42,682 bases of DNA, taken from positions 1 to 42,682 of the forward strand of contig JAKAPW010000004.1 of the NCBI GenBank assembly GCA_021811935.1, read 5' to 3'. The position numbers were made by a program, and so were the translations under genes. This document shows positions 7,535 to 15,333 of this stretch, piece after piece. The first letter of the stretch is position 1, and every line of letters starts with the position of its first letter. This stretch comes from an archaeon (GTDB lineage Archaea; Thermoproteota; Nitrososphaeria; Conexivisphaerales; DTJL01). The notes under the pieces are model-generated. The model saw only the letters and a program-made list of their open reading frames with translations. It had not been told where the DNA came from and did not search any database.

Positions 7535-8719
7535 TCAGAACTCCTTCCACGTCCCCTTCACGACCCAGACCGGCTCCTCCGGGTCGAAGTATTCCTGCCC
7601 CTCCACCCTGTGTTCCTCCAGCACCCTTTCGTCCACGTCGACTCCCAGACCGGGGCGGTCCGGGGCGGAGGAATGGCCGCCGACCACTGGCGTGCCGTCG
7701 CGTATCAGCTCCCTCTTCCATTGGGGGAAGCAGTCGTAGAAGGACTCCTGGACCAGGAAGTTGGGGATGCAGGCGTCGACCTGCAGCGTGGCCGCGTTCT
7801 GGATGGGGCCGAAGGCGTTGTGGAAGGCCATCTCCACTCCGAACGCCTCGGCGACCGCCGCGACCTTGCGCGCCTGGGTGACGCCGCCTATGTTCGTTAT
7901 GTCAGCCTGGAGGAAGTCTGCGAGGCCGTCCCGCAGGGCCTGCAGCGCCTGCTCCTTCGTGAGCAGCCTCTCGCCCAGCGCCACCCTCAGGCGGGTGGCC
8001 GACCTGTACTTCTTCATCCCTTCGACGTTCTCCGGATGGACCGGCTCCTCCATGAAGAGCGGGTCGAACTCCTCGAGGGCATTCGCCGCCGCGATGGCGG
8101 AGTTCGGGTCGAAGCGCCCATGGTGCTCGATGAGGAGGTCCACCCTGCCGCCGGTGGCGTCCCTGACTGCCTTCACCCTGGCGTGCGCCTGTTCCAGCCC
8201 CGCCCGGTCGATGGAGTCGTAGTGGCTCCCGAACGGGTCGAACTTCAGGGCGGTGTAGCCCATCCCCGCATACTTCTTCGCCCTCCCGCCGAAGTCCTCC
8301 GGGGAGACGCAGCCGTCGTACCATCCGTTCGCATAGAGCCGTATCCTGTCCCGGAAAGTCCCGCCCATGAGCTTGTGTATGGGCGCGCCGTAGTGCTTGC
8401 CCATGATGTCCCAGCAGGCGATGTCGAACGCGCTCACCGCGGTGGTCGACTCGAAGGAGACGGGGAGATAGAAGTCGTGCCTGTGCCACTCGTGCCAGTT
8501 CCTTTCGACGTCCAGCGGGTCCTTCCCCCTGTAGACCCTGGCCACCTCGTGCAGCGACTGGATGACAGGCTGGACGCGGAGGGTGGGGACGGCCTCCCCC
8601 CACCCCACCAGCCCGTCGGATGTGGTGAGCCTGAGCAGGATGGAGTTCCCCGCCCACGTGGCCCCGCCGGCCGACGCGGGCTCTCCGACCTGAAAGACCT
8701 CCGCTTCTATTATCTTCAT
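7535..8719 (-). CDS. gnaD: Gluconate/galactonate dehydratase (mandelate racemase/enolase superfamily)
   Basis: 394 aa, matching the size of archaeal gluconate dehydratase, which removes water from D-gluconate (some also D-galactonate) to give 2-keto-3-deoxygluconate. Visible: RIRLYANGW and LKFDPFGSH as in Sulfolobus GnaD, candidate metal ligands Glu198 (LIEHHGRF), Glu224 (FMEEPVHPEN) and Glu250 (LGERLLT), and His300 in AFHNAFGP. The ATG at 8719 lies 28 nt from a CTTTTTAG box, so it is probably leaderless. Divergent from enolase, convergent with the transporter. It is the second step of the local pathway. Another sugar-acid dehydratase of the same superfamily is the main alternative. Confidence 0.92.
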   Translation of the reverse strand: MKIIEAEVFQVGEPASAGGATWAGNSILLRLTTSDGLVGWGEAVPTLRVQPVIQSLHEVARVYRGKDPLDVERNWHEWHRHDFYLPVSFESTTAVSAFDIACWDIMGKHYGAPIHKLMGGTFRDRIRLYANGWYDGCVSPEDFGGRAKKYAGMGYTALKFDPFGSHYDSIDRAGLEQAHARVKAVRDATGGRVDLLIEHHGRFDPNSAIAAANALEEFDPLFMEEPVHPENVEGMKKYRSATRLRVALGERLLTKEQALQALRDGLADFLQADITNIGGVTQARKVAAVAEAFGVEMAFHNAFGPIQNAATLQVDACIPNFLVQESFYDCFPQWKRELIRDGTPVVGGHSSAPDRPGLGVDVDERVLEEHRVEGQEYFDPEEPVWVVKGTWKEF

Positions 8720-8743
8720 GTCGCAGGTTAGGGCACCTTCACC

Positions 8744-8751
8744 CTAAAAAG
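8744..8751 (-). promoter_or_regulatory. TATA-like box for gnaD
   Basis: The minus strand reads CTTTTTAG, centred 28 nt before the ATG at 8719. Confidence 0.55.
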
Positions 8752-8788
8752 GGCTTGGGCGAAACGTCACCGCGGTTGATGGTTGATA

Positions 8789-8797
8789 TTTATTATA
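8789..8797 (+). promoter_or_regulatory. TATA box for eno
   Basis: TTTATTATA centred about 29 nt before the ATG at 8822, supporting the long N-terminus. Confidence 0.6.
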
Positions 8798-8821
8798 CCC
8801 ATCTGATAGACCCGCAGAGGA

Positions 8822-10135
8822 ATGGAGAGCGAGAACATGGTGGTCGGAAGGGGGCAGGGCGAGCCCTCCGGTGGGGACAGGATAAGGAGCGTCAGGGGAA
8901 GGCAGGTGCTCGACTCCAGGGGGAACCCCACGGTCGAGGTGGACGTCGTCCTGGAGTCCGGGGCCTTCGGCAGGGGGGCGGTCCCCTCGGGGGCCTCGAC
9001 CGGCGCGCACGAGGCGCTGGAGCTGAGGGACGGCGACCCCGGGTCCTTCGGGGGGATGGGGGTCACGAAGGCCGTGAGGAACGTCAACCAGAGGCTCGCA
9101 CCCGAGCTGGTCGGCATGAGCTGCCTCAGGCAGCACGAAATCGACAGGCTCATGATAGAGATGGACGGGACGCCCAACAAGCAGAGGCTGGGCGCAAACG
9201 CGATACTGGGCGTCTCGATGGCTGCGGCCAGGGCGGCCGCGGCCCACCTCAGGGTGCCGCTGTACAGGCACCTAAGGGCGGACGCGAGGTACGCCCTCCC
9301 CCTGCCCATGATGAACATAGTGAACGGAGGGAAGCACGCCGGGAACGGCCTGGCGGTGCAGGAGTTCCTTGTCGAGCCTGTCTCCGCGTCCGGCTATTCC
9401 GAGGCGCTGCGGATGGGGGACGAGGTCTACCATTCGCTCAAGGGCGTCCTGAGGGAGAAGTACGGGGCCTCCGCCACCAACGTCGGCGACGAAGGGGGCT
9501 ACGCCCCCCCTCTGTCCAGGACGGAGGAGGCCCTGGACGCGGTGGTCCTGGCCGTGAAGAGGGCCGGCTATCAGGAGTCGGACGTCGCGCTGGGGATCGA
9601 CGCGGCCGCCTCCGGCTTCTTCGACGGGGAGGCGTACTCCATAGACGGGGGGAGGCTCTCCCCCAGGCAGCTGGAGGATTATTACGTGAAGCTGATCGAT
9701 TCGTACCCGATAAAGACGGTGGAGGATCCCTTCCACGAAGACTCGTACGAAGACTTCGCGGCTATGACCAGGCGGGTGGGCTCGAGGGTGAAGATAATAG
9801 GGGACGACATCTACGTGACCAACCACGCCAGGATAAAGAAGGGAGTCGACGAGCGCACCACGAACGCGGTCCTGATCAAGCTGAACCAGGTGGGGACCGT
9901 GACGGAAACGCTGCACGCCGTCAGGACGGCCGTCGAAGGGAGATGGATGGTCGTCGTCTCCCACCGCTCGGGGGAGACGGAGGACACGTTCATATCCCAC
10001 CTCGCCACGGCGGTGGGCAGCACCTTCATCAAGACGGGTGCGCCGGCAAGGGGGGAGAGGGTGGCCAAATACAACGAACTGCTCAGGATGGAGGAGGAGC
10101 TGGGCGCCGCGCTGTCACGCCCCTCCTTCGACTGA
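8822..10135 (+). CDS. eno: Enolase (phosphopyruvate hydratase)
   Basis: Converts 2-phosphoglycerate to phosphoenolpyruvate. 437 aa with classical motifs: VLDSRGNPTVEVDV, SGASTGAHEALELRD, LPMMNIVNGGKHAGN, GDEGGYAP, VEDPFHED, the catalytic Lys region LIKLNQVGTVTET, and SHRSGETEDTFI near the C-terminus. The start at 8822 is supported by a TATA box and leaves about 20 residues before the conserved IRSVRGRQVL; Met6 is an alternative. The 3' end overlaps the convergent aldolase gene by 21 bases. In this cluster enolase receives 2-phosphoglycerate straight from glycerate 2-kinase, so phosphoglycerate mutase is not needed for this route. Confidence 0.97.
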   Translation: MESENMVVGRGQGEPSGGDRIRSVRGRQVLDSRGNPTVEVDVVLESGAFGRGAVPSGASTGAHEALELRDGDPGSFGGMGVTKAVRNVNQRLAPELVGMSCLRQHEIDRLMIEMDGTPNKQRLGANAILGVSMAAARAAAAHLRVPLYRHLRADARYALPLPMMNIVNGGKHAGNGLAVQEFLVEPVSASGYSEALRMGDEVYHSLKGVLREKYGASATNVGDEGGYAPPLSRTEEALDAVVLAVKRAGYQESDVALGIDAAASGFFDGEAYSIDGGRLSPRQLEDYYVKLIDSYPIKTVEDPFHEDSYEDFAAMTRRVGSRVKIIGDDIYVTNHARIKKGVDERTTNAVLIKLNQVGTVTETLHAVRTAVEGRWMVVVSHRSGETEDTFISHLATAVGSTFIKTGAPARGERVAKYNELLRMEEELGAALSRPSFD

Positions 10136-11026
10136 GCCGCCGGTCAGGCCGGCCTCGTCCATCAGCCGCTTCACCCGGGCCCTCTCTTCGTCCGTCAGGC
10201 GGTACAGCTCGTTCTTGACGTTCCCCACGGGCATGCCGACGAGCCGCATCGCCTCCTTCAGCCCGGCCGGGAAATGGCCGACCCCCTCGGCTTCGATGGC
10301 GGGGAGCAGGCGCACCTGGGCCTTCCTGGCCGCCTCGGCGTCACCCTTCACGAATTCGTCGTAAATGCTGGCCGCCGTCCTGGGCGCGAGGTTCGCCACC
10401 CCGATTATGGCCCCGCTCCCTCCGAACTCGAGGTTGGTCCAGGCCATGGCGTCCGAGCCCGTGAATATCGATATCCTCCCCTTTGCCGCCTCGATGAACT
10501 TCAGGAGGTTGAAGAGGTTGTACTCGGTGTACTTCATCCCGACTATGGCCCCCTCTGCCGAGAGCCTGGCGACCACCTCCGGGGAGACGAAGTCGTGCGT
10601 CCATTCGGGTATGTTGTAGACCATCAGGGGGAGCGCGATCCTGCGATGGAGCTCGGCGTAGTACCTGTAGATGCCTTCCTGGTCGGTCGTGTAATAGTAC
10701 GGGGGTGTGGCGATCACTGCGTCCGCCCCCGCGTCCTCGGCGAGCCCCGCCAGGGCGACCGAGTCCGCCAGGCTCGTGTCGGATATTCCGACCACGACCG
10801 GCACCCTCCCCGCGGCCCCGGCGACCACGGTCTCCATGACTGTCTTCTTCTCTTCCCTCGTAAGGAGCGCGAACTCCCCCGACGTGCCCAGCGGGAGGAG
10901 GCCGTCGATCCCTCCCTCGACCAGGTGGTCGACCAGCGTCCGGAGCCTTCCGACGTCGACCGAGCCGCCCGCGTCGAGCGGGGTGGGCATCGGAGACCAG
11001 ATCCCGCCGAACCTGCCCCGCTTCAC
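10115..11026 (-). CDS. kdgA: 2-keto-3-deoxygluconate aldolase (DapA/NAL superfamily)
   Basis: 303 aa class I aldolase. The Schiff-base Lys165 (IVGMKYTEYN), Tyr137 (PLMVYNIPEW) and GTSGE (47-51) are in place. Cleavage of KDG to pyruvate and D-glyceraldehyde is the likely reaction, given gluconate dehydratase and glyceraldehyde-using enzymes nearby; dihydrodipicolinate synthase is the main rival because the motifs are shared. The track extends to 11314, but that part is the shadow of the next gene. GTG 11026 is chosen: it starts two residues before a family-like GRFGGIWSPMPTP and overlaps the preceding stop as GTGA, so it is translationally coupled to the cyclase-family gene. No SSS-type (Sulfolobus) GGTTGLG motif is seen. 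Confidence 0.85.
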   Translation of the reverse strand: MKRGRFGGIWSPMPTPLDAGGSVDVGRLRTLVDHLVEGGIDGLLPLGTSGEFALLTREEKKTVMETVVAGAAGRVPVVVGISDTSLADSVALAGLAEDAGADAVIATPPYYYTTDQEGIYRYYAELHRRIALPLMVYNIPEWTHDFVSPEVVARLSAEGAIVGMKYTEYNLFNLLKFIEAAKGRISIFTGSDAMAWTNLEFGGSGAIIGVANLAPRTAASIYDEFVKGDAEAARKAQVRLLPAIEAEGVGHFPAGLKEAMRLVGMPVGNVKNELYRLTDEERARVKRLMDEAGLTGGSVEGGA

Positions 11027-11691
11027 GCCTGCGCCTCCAGGGGGTACGCGAGCGCCCGCGCAGGAGACCCGTCGCAGCCCCCGAGCCTGAGGGGGAGGCA
11101 GACAAGCAGCGCCCTCCTTCCGGCCAGGCCGCGCAGGCCGCTTCCGAGCGACTCGATGATCGGTACGCCGTTGCCCAGGAGTGTCTTGTGCGTCGCGTGG
11201 TCCGACCCGTACCTGTCTATGCTCATGTAGTCTATTCCCACGGCCCTGGCCCCCCGGCGCACGAGCAGCATGGCGGCGTCGTTCCCGAGGCACGTGAAGT
11301 TCGTCCTGGCCCATTCTTCGTCCCAGTGGAGGCTCATCCCGGTGTAGAGCAGCACGATGTCGCCCTTCCTGACCTCCCCCAGGTGGGGCTCGAGGTCCTT
11401 CGGCGATATTTCGGTGCCTGGCTCGAGGGCGGACAGGTCGAGCACGGCGGCCTCCCCGACGAACTGCTCCGGCGGAAGCCGGTCGACAGGCAGGCCGTCC
11501 CGCACGAAGTGGAGGGGGGCGTCGACGTGGGTCCCCGTGTGCACGCCCATCTCGACCTTCGACAGGTTCACGCCGTCCGAAGACAGCTCCTTAACCCTGA
11601 CGACCCTGGGCGCGGGGTCGCCCACGTAGGCGGTCATCCCCTCGCGTATCGTATGAGTAAGGTCCACCGCTCCGCCGAGTTTGATGTCCAA
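11023..11691 (-). CDS. Cyclase-family metal-dependent hydrolase, possible lactonase
   Basis: 222 aa protein of the cyclase superfamily (kynurenine formamidase, isatin hydrolase, trans-dienelactone hydrolase). The signature HTGTHVDAPLHF supplies the metal ligands, and the N-terminus VDLTHTIREGMTAYVGDP is typical. Members hydrolyse amides or lactones. The gene is coupled to KDG aldolase through a GTGA overlap and follows trpS by 12 bases. Two readings: gluconolactone hydrolysis for the sugar pathway, or kynurenine formamidase linked to tryptophan, since trpS and trpB2 lie upstream. Start is TTG 11691, about 10 residues before the conserved motif as usual. Family sure, substrate open. Confidence 0.85.
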   Translation of the reverse strand: MDIKLGGAVDLTHTIREGMTAYVGDPAPRVVRVKELSSDGVNLSKVEMGVHTGTHVDAPLHFVRDGLPVDRLPPEQFVGEAAVLDLSALEPGTEISPKDLEPHLGEVRKGDIVLLYTGMSLHWDEEWARTNFTCLGNDAAMLLVRRGARAVGIDYMSIDRYGSDHATHKTLLGNGVPIIESLGSGLRGLAGRRALLVCLPLRLGGCDGSPARALAYPLEAQA

Positions 11692-11707
11692 GACGGACCG
11701 GCAGGCG

Positions 11708-12880
11708 TCAGCCCCTGTTAATCTCCTTTGTGTCCAAACCGTACGTCTTGGCCCACATGGCGGAGGCGAGCCTGCCGCTGCGCGTGAAGCTGTCCAGGCT
11801 GTCCCTGGCCCTCTCCCTCCTCTCCTGGTGCCCCTTCAGGAAGCGGGTGACCTTCTCTATGAGCACCTCCTTCATTTCGCCGCTCAGCAGCTTCCCGGAG
11901 ACGTAGTCGTCGTGGAGCTTCTTCAGCTTCGCGTCATCCCCTTCGAAGAACATCTGCAGCCAGAGGTAGGGGACGTCGACGTCCGGGTCGCCTCCCAGCC
12001 TCCTGTGTTCCTCTATGGTCGCCCTTCCGCCGCTGAAGGCGTTCTTCCATATCTTCTGCCTGACCTGCTCGGGGGTGTCGGAGAGGTAGATGGCCGTCTC
12101 CGGCATGGACGCGCTCATCTTGCCCGCCACGCCGGTCAGGGGCGGGAGGAACTTGCTGTGGAGGGCTGCCGCCTTCCTGTAGCCGAGAGACTCCGCTATG
12201 TCCCTCTGTACCCTCCAGAAGGGGTCCTGGTCTATCGCGCACGGTATGAGGCAGCGGGAGTCCTCGAAGAGGCTGGGGACGACCTGGACCGCCGGGTAGA
12301 AGGCGAAGCCTATGTTCGTTTCTCCTGTGAACCCGAACACCGCCCTGACCACGCTGAAGTTCACCTTCCTCGCCACCTTCACAGCGAGCCTGTAGATGTT
12401 CCCGATGTACTCCGTGTCCTGGAAGATGAAGGTCCTGTCCGGGTCGAAGCCCGCGGCCGCTATGTCTAGTGCGTTCTCCTTCGCCCACCTGTTCGTCTCC
12501 TCCAGGGTCGGGCTCTTCTCCTCCAGGAACTTCTCGTCGTCGGTCAGCTGGACGTAGGTGTTGACCCCGAACCTCTTCTGCAGCCAGCTGGTGAGGTAGA
12601 ACTGTATTATGTGGCCTATGTGCATGGGGCCGCTCGGCCCCCTGCCAGTGTACAGGAAGAACTTCTTTCCCGCCTCGTAGTCCTTCAGCACCAGGTCCAG
12701 GTCGCGGTGGGAATAGTAGACGCCCCTTTCTATCGCCAAGTGCTTCTCTCCCGCCAGGGCCGAGAACTTGCGGCCGAGCTCCTCCGTCAGGGGCTGCGTC
12801 CCGAAGTCCCTGATCAGCCTGGCGTAGTCCACCACGCCGCTGACCTCCCATGGGGTCACGGAGAAGTCTTTGTCGGTCAA
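11708..12880 (-). CDS. trpS: Tryptophanyl-tRNA synthetase, archaeal/eukaryal type
   Basis: Charges tRNA-Trp with tryptophan. 390 aa class I synthetase with PMHIGH at 85-90 for the HIGH motif and KMSAS at 254-258 for KMSKS, plus QLTDDEKFLE, typical of the archaeal/eukaryal form. The start is TTG 12880, about 30 nt from an AATATAAT box, so a leaderless non-ATG start. The next gene (cyclase family) begins 17 bases downstream, so trpS, the cyclase gene and kdgA may form one transcript. Confidence 0.96.
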   Translation of the reverse strand: MTDKDFSVTPWEVSGVVDYARLIRDFGTQPLTEELGRKFSALAGEKHLAIERGVYYSHRDLDLVLKDYEAGKKFFLYTGRGPSGPMHIGHIIQFYLTSWLQKRFGVNTYVQLTDDEKFLEEKSPTLEETNRWAKENALDIAAAGFDPDRTFIFQDTEYIGNIYRLAVKVARKVNFSVVRAVFGFTGETNIGFAFYPAVQVVPSLFEDSRCLIPCAIDQDPFWRVQRDIAESLGYRKAAALHSKFLPPLTGVAGKMSASMPETAIYLSDTPEQVRQKIWKNAFSGGRATIEEHRRLGGDPDVDVPYLWLQMFFEGDDAKLKKLHDDYVSGKLLSGEMKEVLIEKVTRFLKGHQERRERARDSLDSFTRSGRLASAMWAKTYGLDTKEINRG

Positions 12881-12906
12881 TTATGCCGGAGCCCTCTCGG
12901 GAGTGC

Positions 12907-12914
12907 AATATAAT
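12907..12914 (-). promoter_or_regulatory. TATA box for trpS
   Basis: AATATAAT (ATTATATT on the minus strand), centred 30 nt before the TTG at 12880, in the 71-base gap after trpB2. Confidence 0.6.
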
Positions 12915-12951
12915 GTATCTTGTTGGCGCCGGCCACGCGCGTCGCGTTCCG

Positions 12952-14322
12952 TCAACGCACAAGCGTGGGAGGGGAGACCTGCTCCGGCTCCCAGTCCTGA
13001 AGCTTGCCCGAAAGGAACGATTCGTAGCCCGACAGGTCAAGAAGCCCGTGCCCCGAGTGGTTGAACGCCAGCACCTTCTTCTCGCCCGTCTTCTTGCACC
13101 TCAGCGCCTCGTCTATGACGAACCTTATCTCGTGCGCGGATTCGGGGGCGGATATTATCCCCTCCGTCCTGGCGAATATGCGCGCGGCTTCGAAGATTTC
13201 GTTCTGGTGATAGGCGACGGACCGCATGAAGCCCTTCGATATCAGGTACGATATGATCGGGGCCATGCCGTGGTATCTGAGGCCGCCCGCGTGTATCGGC
13301 GGGTTCTTGTAGGCCCTGCCCAGCGTCAGCATCTTCAGGAGCGGGGTCATCCCCGCCGTGTCCCCGAAGTCATACGTGTACGCGCCCTTGGTGGTGTGGG
13401 GCACCGCCTTCGACTCGCAGGCGACGAACTCCGTGTCCGCCTTCCCCTTCAGCCTGTCGGCCATGAACGGGAGGGAGAAGCCGCCGTAGTTCGAACCGCC
13501 GCCTATGTTCCCTATTATGACGTCCGGGCGTTCGTCTATCAGCTCGAACTGCTTCTTCGCCTCCTGGCCTATCACCGTCTGGTGCATCAGCACATGGTTG
13601 AGCACGGAGCCGAGGCAGTACTTCGCCCGCTCGTCCCCGAGGACGTCCTCGAGCGCCTCGCTTATCGCGATGCCCAGCGACCCGGGGTCGCCCGCGTCCC
13701 TTTCCAGCAACCCCCTGCCGAACTTCGTCCTGCTGCTGGGCGAGGAGAAGACCTCCGCCCCCCACGTCTCCATCATCGTCTTCCTCCCCGGCTTCTGCCT
13801 GTAGCTAGCCGCGACCATGTACACGGTGCACTTCAGGTCGAACATCGCGGCCGACATCGCCATCGCCGAGCCCCACTGCCCCGCGCCCGTCTCGGTGCAG
13901 ACCCTCTCGGCCCCCTCCTTCATGTTGTAATAGGCCTGGGCGAGCGCCGTGTTCGGCTTGTGGCTTCCGGCCGGGCTCGTCCCCTCCCACTTGTAGTATA
14001 TCCTGGCGGGCGTCTTCAGGTACTCCTCCAGCCTCCTGGCCCTGACGAGCGGCGTGGGCCTGGGCAGCATCCTGTAGGCTTCTAACACTTCGTCGGGTAT
14101 CCTGATGTACCTCTCCTGCGAGACCTCCTGCGCCACCAGCTCCTTCGCGAATATCCTGAAGAGCGGCTCCGGCGAGACGGGCTTCAGCGTCTGCGGGTCA
14201 AGCGGCGGGGGAAGCGGTTCGGGGAGGTCCGCCTGGATGTTGTACCATGAATCGGGTATCTCGTCCTGGGTGAGGAAGACCGCCCTGTTCTTGTCGGCGT
14301 CCAGCTTTGCCATATCGCGCAC
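12952..14322 (-). CDS. trpB2: Tryptophan synthase beta chain, TrpB2 type
   Basis: PLP enzyme of 456 aa making L-tryptophan from indole and serine. The length and the long N-terminal part before PRPTPLVRA mark the TrpB2 class, common in archaea. Lys122 (GSHKPNTA) binds PLP, and the glycine-rich phosphate loop IGGGSNYGG is present. No trpA or other trp genes are in the window, so it may salvage indole or serve with trpS next to it. Start GTG 14322 is about 25 nt from a CTATTAGG box; ATG 14313 is the alternative. Confidence 0.93.
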   Translation of the reverse strand: MRDMAKLDADKNRAVFLTQDEIPDSWYNIQADLPEPLPPPLDPQTLKPVSPEPLFRIFAKELVAQEVSQERYIRIPDEVLEAYRMLPRPTPLVRARRLEEYLKTPARIYYKWEGTSPAGSHKPNTALAQAYYNMKEGAERVCTETGAGQWGSAMAMSAAMFDLKCTVYMVAASYRQKPGRKTMMETWGAEVFSSPSSRTKFGRGLLERDAGDPGSLGIAISEALEDVLGDERAKYCLGSVLNHVLMHQTVIGQEAKKQFELIDERPDVIIGNIGGGSNYGGFSLPFMADRLKGKADTEFVACESKAVPHTTKGAYTYDFGDTAGMTPLLKMLTLGRAYKNPPIHAGGLRYHGMAPIISYLISKGFMRSVAYHQNEIFEAARIFARTEGIISAPESAHEIRFVIDEALRCKKTGEKKVLAFNHSGHGLLDLSGYESFLSGKLQDWEPEQVSPPTLVR

Positions 14323-14344
14323 CCAGTGGCAGGCGAACCGGTTC

Positions 14345-15211
14345 CTAATAGTCGTTGGCCTGTCCGGCAGGGCCGGGCCTTTGCATGCGAACGCGGACCG
14401 CGACGCCAGGGGACCCGCGCGGGCCCCTCCGCCGCCGTGGGCCGGTCCGTTCCGCCACGCGGGAAGCTCGGGGCCGGGGCGGTATCCGCCCGGACGAGCC
14501 GTCGGCGGACGGACCCATCACGTTCGCGCTGCGGACGCGCTGACCGCCCTTGATCCACGCCAGCACCTCCACGAGCTTAACCACGTCCGCATATTTCATG
14601 TCCATGTCGAAGAGGTTCACTTCGTGCGAAATCTGGGACCTGTCGGCCACGCACTCCTCCGGTATTATGACCCTGTAGTTGTACGAAAAGGCGTCGACCA
14701 CGGTGGCCCTGACGCATCCCGCGGTGACCATGCCCGTGACCACCAGCGTGTCCACGGCCAGGAAGTTGAGGACAGACGGGAGCTGGGTTCCGAAGAACGC
14801 GCTCGGCTTGGCTTTTTCTATCACGATGTCGCCATCGGCCGGCGCCAGTTCTTTGTGGATGGAGTTCCCGTCAGGGGAGGCCCAGGCCATCGACGACTTG
14901 TGCACCCATCTGCCCATCTCCGCTTCGCCGCCGGCGCTCGTGGGGCGGAGCCCCCTCGTGAAGATCACGGGTATCTTCGCGCCCCGGCAGGCGTCGGCCA
15001 GCCTTCTTATCGCTCTGGCGCAGGGGACGCCGGTCCTGGCGAAGCCCGTGGGATAGTCGTCGGTGACGAAGGCGTCGGTCATGTCGACCACGAGCAGGGC
15101 GGGCGACTTCCCGAAACCCACGCTGTGGAGGTGGCCGGAATGATATTTCTCCATCAGCGCCTTCCTGTCGCCTTCCGGAATGATGTCCGGGATATAGGGC
15201 GTATGCGGCAC
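14345..15211 (-). CDS. Isochorismatase-family hydrolase with an Arg/Pro-rich tail
   Basis: Cysteine hydrolase of the isochorismatase/N-carbamoylsarcosine amidase family. In the numbering of the track ORF the triad is Asp46 (VVDMTDAF), Lys138 (EKAKPSAFFG) and Cys169 (VTAGCVRAT). Such enzymes hydrolyse amides or vinyl ethers; the substrate is unknown. The track starts at GTG 15220, but a TATA box centred at 15240 fits GTG 15211 (29 nt) better. After about residue 228 a tail of about 60 residues rich in Arg, Pro and Gly follows; it is not part of the family, and its stop abuts the trpB2 promoter. A frameshift or lost stop could explain it. Divergent from the ThDP enzyme gene. Confidence 0.85.
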   Translation of the reverse strand: MPHTPYIPDIIPEGDRKALMEKYHSGHLHSVGFGKSPALLVVDMTDAFVTDDYPTGFARTGVPCARAIRRLADACRGAKIPVIFTRGLRPTSAGGEAEMGRWVHKSSMAWASPDGNSIHKELAPADGDIVIEKAKPSAFFGTQLPSVLNFLAVDTLVVTGMVTAGCVRATVVDAFSYNYRVIIPEECVADRSQISHEVNLFDMDMKYADVVKLVEVLAWIKGGQRVRSANVMGPSADGSSGRIPPRPRASRVAERTGPRRRRGPRGSPGVAVRVRMQRPGPAGQANDY

Positions 15212-15234
15212 GAGACGCACAAGAGGGCGTCACC

Positions 15235-15244
15235 GTATTTAATC
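15235..15244 (-). promoter_or_regulatory. TATA box for the isochorismatase-family gene
   Basis: The minus strand reads GATTAAATAC, centred at 15240: 29 nt from GTG 15211 and 20 nt from GTG 15220. Confidence 0.5.
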
Positions 15245-15303
15245 TTGACTGCATGGCCCGGGCCGGAGGAGGCGCCCTTCGGTGGGCGGCTTGCCCGTCG
15301 GAG

Positions 15304-15311
15304 ATTTATAG
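15304..15311 (+). promoter_or_regulatory. TATA box for the ThDP enzyme gene
   Basis: ATTTATAG centred 27 nt before the ATG at 15334. It shows that the track start at 15253 is too early. Confidence 0.6.
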
Positions 15312-15333
15312 GGAGGCCGGCCTCCGTGGACGC

